Of a stretch of DNA of 64,000 bases, positions 57,391-64,000 are shown piece by piece. Position numbers and translations under genes: made by a program. The number at the start of each line of letters is the position of its first letter. The stretch's first letter is position 1. The stretch comes from Scenedesmus sp. ARA3 (lineage: Eukaryota > Chlorophyta > Chlorophyceae > Sphaeropleales > Scenedesmaceae): assembly GCA_004335835.1 (NCBI GenBank), contig RWJK01000256.1, forward strand, positions 1 to 64,000, read 5' to 3'. The notes under the pieces were generated by a model. That model saw nothing but the letters and a program-made list of their open reading frames with translations. It was not told where the DNA came from and did not search any database.

Positions 57391-58252
57391 GGTTCAAGCT
57401 AGATGAGTTAGCTTGATTGTGATGCTGTCGCTGCTCGACCAGCGGATGATATGTGGAAGGGATGTGCCAGATGGTTGTGTCTGTCGGGGTGACGGAGGTT
57501 GTTGTTTGGTGTGCGTGATGGACATAAACGTTTGATGCTACCATGATGTATGAGCTGGACATGGTATGGTCAGTGGTTGCCAGGCCACACTAAGGTGGTG
57601 AGCACGCTGCGCTGAGAGAGCGACACTGCCGGAAACAGGTGCTTGAGCTGGTGCTGCTGCTGCTGGCGCGCACGCTGACAGACTGCGTGGGGCGGACAGC
57701 ACTGCTGCTGCAAAAACTCAATCGTACACATAAACCGATGTGAGGCTTGGTGGAACTGTTGCTAGTTTAATGGCTCTGGCATCTATGCCCGCTGTAACAC
57801 TGGACGGTGTTGGGTGCTGAGGCGTGTCAATTGAGCTTGGCAGAGGCTGTAGTGCTCTCCTGCCTACCCTGTGACATATGCAAAGACCACGAGGTGTAGC
57901 GCTATTCACCTCAAGAACAGTCGAGTACCTCATGAGGAGGTCACCTCAGGGCCAGTGCCAGGGCCCTGTCACATGCAAGGCCCTAGGGTTTGGCGCTGGT
58001 GTAACAATGCGAATCGTGCAGGATTGCCCACATGGAAAGCTTATAAAAGGTTATAAGCAACTAGAAGAGCGTGACGCACGCGTAATCGGTGTTACTGGGT
58101 GCGTTCGTGGTCTGTACCGTTCGTTACGTGTAGGCAGCTGATACAATGTAACTTCTATCGACCTAAACTGCCAATTTGTCATACGCGAAGAGTTGTTTAA
58201 GCAGCAGCTCCACGTTCTACCCACACAATCTGCTGCTGAGCAGTGCTCAGCC
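57391..58252. other. Intergenic region between sulfatase and PILS genes
   Basis: The first ~400 bp are the likely sulfatase 3' UTR, up to the TGTAA at 57793. The rest should contain the PILS promoter. No coding segment was recognised. Confidence 0.5.
57793..57797 (+). terminator. Candidate poly(A) signal TGTAA
   Basis: It lies 403 nt after the sulfatase stop codon, within TGTAACACTG, the same ten bases as after the first gene (3351). Confidence 0.4.
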
Positions 58253-59923
58253 ATGGCCTCAGTGTTTTGGGAGCATGCGGTGCACAGTGCCTTACCGACG
58301 CTCAAAGTCTGCATGCTGGGTGCTGTGGGCGTGCTGCTGGCGAAAACGGTGAGCAGGATGGCAGCTGCAAGGCAGTACAGCAGCGCACTGGCGGCTTGTC
58401 CATGCGTGCACATGTGGGCCTCACCCAGCTCTTGAGCACAGCGCCCAGCATGGTGTACTGCAAATCCGTGCTTGTGTCACTGCGCCATTCAACATTATAT
58501 ATCATATACTACGATGTCTTGCAGGGAGCGTTGGACCCGCATGGCAGGAAGACACTCAGCAAGCTCATCTACTTTGTGTTCACGCCATGCCTGACGTTTG
58601 CCAAGCTGGCCCCAGTACTGACAGCGCGCACCTTTGTGCTGTGGATGCCGCTAGCCATCAACATGTTTTTCAGGTAAGCTGGCAGTCATTACTATCATGG
58701 TGCTGTCAGCAACCTCAAGGTGCACACAGCACCTCCTGTTTCTCTAGTCCCAGCAAAAGCACAGCAGCTTATTGCTATACGCGTAGCAATTGCATGTGAA
58801 TCATGTTGATGTTAGGGTAACCAGTTGCATGCTTGGTGTAATTGGTGTGTGGCTTGCTTTCCTGCTGCTGCAGTGTTGCAGTGGGCTTGCTGCTGGGGGT
58901 GCTGCTGGTGTTGCTGGTAAGGCCGCCTGCTGGCTTCAGCAAGCACGTCATCGTGACAACAGGGCTAGGTGAGCATGGTGCGGTTCAGCAGCTGCCAGGA
59001 CACAAATCACAGCAGCAGCTGCCAGGACACGCACCAGCGCGGCACTGTCCAAGTAGTATCATCTGCTGGCCACAACCACATGCTGGCTCAGCCAAGCTGC
59101 ACGCATGTGCAGTTGTCTTGTCTACTGCCATTGTCAAACATGTCGCACTCATGGTGCTGTGCTGCTGCTGCGCGTGCATGTGCTTGCAGGAAACGCTGGC
59201 AACTTGCCACTGGTGCTGGTCGCTGCACTCATGCGCAGCTCAGGCAGCACCTTGTTTGCAGGACAGGTGCGGCGGGCAGATGCGCTGGAGTGCTGTTCAA
59301 AGTATGAACATGCAGGCCTTGTCAGGCCTGACTTATCAACTGTTAGGCCCTGCACACGACCTACACCAGCAACAGCTTGATGGATGGGCATCTTGTGCTT
59401 GCTGTCATATTTGCCAGTGTCCGGCATCGTATGTCTATGTACCTGCACGACAGCACACCGCCTGTTGCCTTTTGTGCTGGCGCCGCTGCTGTTGCCGCTT
59501 GCAGGATGTGTCGGTTGACCTCGCGATTGCGTACGTCGCTGTGGGCATCTTTGCCGCCACAGTCACACACTTCACAATAGGCACGCAGCTGCTGAAGGCT
59601 CCAGGCAGCAAGGCAGCTGGCCAGCACGCAGGCGGCGCTGCAGCCTCGGCAGCGGCAGGGAAGTCGCAGGAAGAGCTGCCGCTGATGATTGAGCTGCCTC
59701 CTGCCTCCTGCAGCGGCGGCCTGCAGCAGCAGAAGCAGGCATCTGCCATTAGTAGTGACTATCTGCTTGCTGCCAGGGCGCCTTCATCAGCTGTGGTGGT
59801 GGACGTGCTTGCAGGAGAGCAGCAACAGCAGCAGCAGCAGCAACCTCTGCCGCTAGAAACAGGGCATACAGCCTTGTCAGTAGATGCGCCGTCAAATGCA
59901 ACAGTGACAATACAGGAAGCTGT

Positions 59924-59974
<51 letters not shown>

Positions 59975-60144
59975 TACAGGGTCAGATCGGCCATTCGGGG
60001 AGCGCGAGCTGTTACTAAACCCAGGCATCAGCAGCAGTGACAGCGCATGCTGGGTGCAGCTGGACCTGCGCGAGAAGCAGCCGCTCCCGCTGCAAGACCT
60101 GCAGCACCCCGTGCGCAGCAGCAGCTGGTGGCCACATGGTAATC

Positions 60145-60184
<40 letters not shown>

Positions 60185-61594
60185 GTTAGGCCGTATGACG
60201 GCTGCTGGTGCTGCTGCTGGCGGCTTTGTGTGGAGCCTGACCAGCCCTCCGCTGGTGGGCTGCATGCTGGCTGTCGGTGTGGGTATGCTGCCGCTGCTGA
60301 GGCACCAGCTGTTCTCGCCTGGCGGCCACCTACTGCTGGTGCAGGTAGGCGGGGCTGTTGTTTGTGTTTGCAACATGTCCAGATTAGAGCTCATGGCCAG
60401 TGGTTCAAGAGGTTGTTGCTTCATCCATGATGCGGTTGTGGTTTGGGCCTCCACGCTTTGTGCATGCAGCAACTCAGAGCTGCAACGCGGGCCCTATTCC
60501 GTTCATCTTGTACCCGGCATGTACAGGTGCACCCTTTGCGACTGCTGCGGTGGCTGACTGCTGCTCTGCTGTCTCACTGCCGCGCTGCTGCTGGCTGCAG
60601 GATTGCATCGCCATGTTTGGCGACTGCTGCATCCCCAGCTTGATGGTAGGTGCTTGGCAGCTGTGTGTGGCCTGTGCAGCCTGCAGCAGCCATTCACAGG
60701 GGCTGCCAGCTGCAATTCCTTGCCACACGAGCCGCACAAGTGCCAACGCATTGGTGATCTCAAACAGCATTAAATGGCGTGTCTCCTGTGTTGTTATGAA
60801 CGTGCACCTGCTTTGGATGTGAATGACTATCTATGGCAACACGTCTGGCCTGCTAACCAACACCTGGCCGACTGTGTTGCTGCGTTCTGCAGCTGATGCT
60901 GGGAGCAACGCTTGCGAAGGGCCCGGGGCGCTGCTGCCCGCCGCTGCGTGTGGTGCTGGGCGTGACTGCGGCACGGCTGCTGCTGCTGCCGCTGCTGGGC
61001 ACTGGCTGGCTGCTGCTCGCCAGCAAAGCAGGTGCGCGGAGGCGGGTGGAGCGTCACGACATCTTGACTGCTGCTGCTGGCATTGCACAGCTCAAGCTGC
61101 ATGGCAAGGAACGCATGTATGCCTGATAGGGTTTGCTGCTGACGCCCTGCCTCTGTCCGCCGCGCACCTGGCTGCATCTCCTCCACTGCAGGCTGGCTGC
61201 TTGCGCCGGATTCCGTGTTCCTGCTGGTGATGCTGATCCAGAACAGCGTGCCCACCGCGCTGAATGTGCACACGCTAGCCACGCTCAACAGCAATCGCGA
61301 GGAGGAGGTCGGGGCGCTGCTCTTCTGGCAGTGAGTGGCGCGGCTGGGGTTTGATGCAGCTGGAGCTGTTGCAGCTGGAGCTCAGCCCAGCATAGCTGCA
61401 GCATGTCACTGCTCGTATAGGTGTGCGTTATGACGTATAGATGACGTGACTGGCTTGACCCATGCTGTTCATGCTGATGTTGCTGCTGCTGCTGCCACTG
61501 CTGCAGGTACCTTGCCTCCTGTATCACCACGCCTGCCTGGCTCATGTTCTACACGTGGCTGTTGAAGAGTGGCGCATTCGCTGTGGCTGCATAG
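58253..61594 (+). CDS. PILS-type (PIN-LIKES) auxin efflux carrier family protein
   Basis: Nine exons (58253-58348, 58525-58673, 58874-58968, 59190-59266, 59505-60344, 60601-60645, 60893-61031, 61192-61330, 61507-61594) give 555 residues. The protein has the layout of the membrane-transport (auxin efflux carrier) family: about five N-terminal membrane segments (ALPTLKVCMLGAVGVLLAKT; YFVFTPCLTFAKLAP; VGLLLGVLLVLLV; GNAGNLPLVLVAALM; AYVAVGIFAATVTHF), a long hydrophilic loop, and about five C-terminal segments. NxGNLP after TTGLG is a family hallmark, and the C-terminal LLVMLIQNSVPTALNVHTLA fits the conserved end of PILS proteins. In land plants PILS sit in the ER membrane and regulate intracellular auxin; the substrate in algae is not established. 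The loop (~residues 215-420) is enlarged by poly-Gln and poly-Ser runs coded by CAG/AGC tracts. The ATG at 58253 is the first in frame; upstream the frame stays open without an ATG. Confidence 0.88.
59925..59973 (+). repeat. Coding (CAG)n, poly-Gln in the PILS loop
   Basis: Sixteen consecutive CAG codons, all Gln, in the central hydrophilic loop. A shorter Gln run lies at ~59819-59842. Confidence 0.9.
60146..60183 (+). repeat. Coding (AGC)n, poly-Ser in the PILS loop
   Basis: About twelve AGC codons (Ser). The repeat family is the same as in the poly-Gln tract but read in another frame. Confidence 0.88.
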
Positions 61595-63391
61595 AGCGCG
61601 GCTACGGCCCAGTGGCATTGCAGCTTGCTGGAGGAGGGTGTGACTGTGAGACCATACGTCTTGCTCATCTGTTGTTCAGGTTCAGAGGTTTGGTTCTATC
61701 TGTGGCTCAAACCGCTTGTTCCAGGTGATTCTGAAGAGGTGCTATATGCAGCCAGCTCACTGGCCACTTACCATCACCATATCTCTTATGAGATGATGAT
61801 TATAGGGGCTGTAGTTTCAGCCAGCGTTGTATCGTGTGTCCCTGTTCAGTTTGTTTCATCATGTGCAGCGCCGGCCTGTTGCAATTCAACGGCTGAGAGA
61901 GAAGAGCAGTGACATCTGGATCCATCATGCCAGATGGCAATTGTGCAAGATTAGCTATGCGAGTCCAACAATAATCGCAGCAAGCATGCTGCCAAGCTTA
62001 GGGTTATTCTATGAATTCAGCGGGCAGCACATTGCTGCAGTGAGCTGTGCCACCCTCGTGGCACATGCTAGTTGTGGCACAGGCTGCTTGTGGCACAAGT
62101 GCTTGCATGGCAATTGCCTGCTTGCTGCTGACCATTGCAGGCGGTGACGTCACTCAGCCGCACTTGTGTTGCTCAGCTGCTCATGCAGCGACCATGCACT
62201 GTACTTGTCTGCTCTTTTGCAGCTTGGACTGGCTTGCCAGCCAGCTTGCCATGGGCCACACTTCACATTCATGGTAGCGCTTGTGCTGTAGCGGCTGTGT
62301 TGTGTCAGCTCACACATACTGCTGCCTGTGCTGGCGGCAGCTCTTGGGCTGCATGGTTGTAGCTTATTGAGTGTTCCCCTGGTCAAAAACCACACATGTG
62401 CAGCAGTCACAGTGCAAGAGGTGGCGGGCGTGCAACCTTGGAGCAGACAGCCGCCAGGCCGTGTTGACCAGAAGTGTCTGGCAGCTCTGGTTAGCTGGCC
62501 GGATGAACACTTGAGATGCATGCGGGTTGTGCAGCACGTCTTGTGTTTTGTATCTACCTCGTGATATGAAACTGGAAGTGGCACTGCGCAGTGGCCAAGC
62601 ATGCCAGTTGCAGCTCGACCAAACTGAGCTGGGATGTGACGGCCTGCACTGTGGCCAGCTGGTTTAGTTGTCATTTGAAGTCCGGTGTTGTCAACCACCT
62701 GCGAGGTAGCGCAGGTGCACTGATCAGGGTGCAGGCGATGCAGTGGTGTCAACGCGCAGCATGTGCGTGCCCTGTTGTTGGGAGTCTGAGAGAGAGTTGT
62801 CTCAGATTCTGTGTGATGCTGCCACAAGGTTGTAAGCGCTGGCCTTGCACAGGCTGGCCTGCTGCTGCATGTGCCTTACTCAGATGAAGCTGCAGCTTTT
62901 AGTCTATCACTGCAGCAGCAGGTGCTCTTCAAGTGAGGCACTGACGACCTGCCACATGTGCAGTGCAACCAGAGGGTCACGTAAGGGAAAAGGTAAAGTG
63001 ACAAGTATCGAATGTTTCTCGGGTTGAAGTCGTTTGTTATCCCCAAGGAACATATCGTCAAAGCGTGCTTTCTGCTACTACATGCGCATTTGCAAGCTGC
63101 TGCACCCAACCACCTGCCTGTTCCTCTCGCAAGGCAAGCAAGACGACAAGGCACGCGATCAGGCCCTTTGGCTTTCTTGAACACCTTGACCTATCGCAAA
63201 ATTTACGATCCTTGCAGTTTGCGCATCTTGAGGATGCAATTCAGCGCTGACAGAATGTGCGAGTGTGCTTCTCAATTGTAGCCTTGCTCAGTTTCAATTA
63301 CAATTACGTCTGGGGGGCGGCAAATAGCTGGTTTGTAACCCCTTGCAGCAGGAGTATGCCGCAGTAGCCTCGCAGTGACTACTGTCAGCGG
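61595..63391. other. 1.8-kb stretch: PILS 3' region and upstream of the last frame
   Basis: No supported coding segment. Candidate TGTAA signals lie at 62831-62835 and 63334-63338; the former would imply a 3' UTR of about 1.2 kb. Confidence 0.45.
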
Positions 63392-64000
63392 ATGGCGCAG
63401 TGCCAGAGCAGTGCAGCAATGCACGAGCTGCAAAGCCTATGCAGGCATGCCGCTAGGCGTATGCAGTCGCAGGCAGGCAGCGGTGAAGCCTGTACAAACA
63501 GCAGCCGAGCATGGGGCAGGAGCAGCAGAGGCACCAGGCAGCGCACTGTGGTACAGCAGCCTGCACACCCCCACCAGCAGGGTCAGGCCCAGCAGCAGCA
63601 AATCCAACAGCAGCAGCAGCAATTACACCAGCTGCAGCCCCTCTGGCAGCAGCTGCAGCCTGCAGCGACGCCAGCAGCACAACTCTGGCGGACCTCTTGC
63701 AGGAGCAGGCTAGGCCTGCTTGTACGACAGCCCCACTCAAACATCCTGCAAGCATTTAGACCACAAAACCGCCTTTTGAGCAGAGCTGCAGCAGGCAGCC
63801 CACCCTCATTCAGCACGCTAGCTGCAGCAAGAGCAGCTGGCAGCAGTAGCAGGCTAGGCCTGAGCCAACGCCTCGGCAGCAGCAGCAGCAGCAGCAGCTG
63901 GAGGTCCTGGGTGCAGCAGCAGCTGGGCAGCAGCAGGATGCTGCACCTGCAGCGGCAAACCAGGCCACAGGCAGCAGCAGCAGCAGCGCATGCCACACGC
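63392..64000 (+). CDS. Partial reading frame with organelle-targeting character, runs off the window
   Basis: From the ATG at 63392 the frame stays open for 203 codons to the last base. The start is ordinary (MAQCQSSAAMHELQSLCRH), then a Gln-rich stretch follows (QQQQIQQQQQQLHQLQPLWQ), then a long Arg/Ser/Ala/Leu-rich part (LGLLVRQPHSNILQAFRPQN, SRLGLSQRLG, SSRMLHLQRQ). After residue ~35 there is no Asp or Glu, which is typical of plastid or mitochondrial presequences and unlike random frames in CAG-rich DNA, where Glu from GAG is rare but not absent. No domain is reached, so the product cannot be named. It could also be a chance frame in low-complexity DNA, and an unseen intron may end it. 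Confidence 0.45.
   Translation, partial: MAQCQSSAAMHELQSLCRHAARRMQSQAGSGEACTNSSRAWGRSSRGTRQRTVVQQPAHPHQQGQAQQQQIQQQQQQLHQLQPLWQQLQPAATPAAQLWRTSCRSRLGLLVRQPHSNILQAFRPQNRLLSRAAAGSPPSFSTLAAARAAGSSSRLGLSQRLGSSSSSSSWRSWVQQQLGSSRMLHLQRQTRPQAAAAAAHATR

Noticed and set aside
61625..61912. 95-codon plus-strand frame after the PILS stop
   Set aside because: It overlaps no conserved PILS segment, and the PILS protein already ends at the usual family length; most likely 3' UTR.

Overview
This is nuclear DNA from a green alga, most likely a chlorophycean (Sphaeropleales is a guess; nothing here fixes the genus). The signs are GC-rich, intron-dense genes with GT-AG introns, plastid and mitochondrial targeting peptides, an SBP-box factor, a TPS1-type trehalose-phosphate synthase, a PILS-type carrier, hydroxyproline-type Ser-Pro and Ala-Pro stretches, candidate TGTAA poly(A) signals, and CAG/CTG tracts throughout (poly-Gln, poly-Ala and poly-Ser in exons; CTG runs before 3' splice sites in introns).

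Layout. Plus strand, left arm: a plastid-type Rossmann protein (881-2795), a secreted cysteine-repeat protein (3731-8349), an SBP transcription factor (11054-12953) and a cyclin (17308-19175). About 8.2 kb without a convincing gene follows (19176-27414), lying between the convergent cyclin and TPS genes and holding a dense cluster of GTAC cores. The minus-strand TPS1-like gene fills 27415-39099 with 17 exons. It is divergent from a small plastid-targeted protein (39557-41362). Next on the plus strand come a mitochondrial-type succinate-semialdehyde dehydrogenase (42312-48091), a secreted sulfatase with an Ala/Pro-rich insert (49242-57390), a PILS/auxin-efflux-family carrier (58253-61594), and an open reading frame that leaves the window (63392-64000).

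Gene models were spliced by eye. Every complete model has a coding length divisible by three, and its joints use GT-AG, with one GC-AG exception. The genes are an ordinary nuclear mixture: sugar signalling, GABA/succinate metabolism, cell wall and matrix, cell cycle and transcription. I see no operon-like logic.

The most unusual signal is structural. Most introns of the TPS1, SSADH, sulfatase and DUF4864-like genes carry one to several decaying copies of the exon end beside them, with the splice junction included. The copies lie on the same strand and are often arranged in tandem. I count more than 20 such junction copies, on both strands, in genes that are otherwise unrelated. This looks like a genome-wide process of splice-junction duplication. 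Other notable points are a probable retroelement insertion with an 11-bp target-site duplication in a sulfatase intron, an SBP zinc finger that lacks its histidine, a sulfatase with an atypical active-site motif, a 10-nt micro-exon, and a TPS with a phosphatase-dead HAD domain and a large low-complexity insert.
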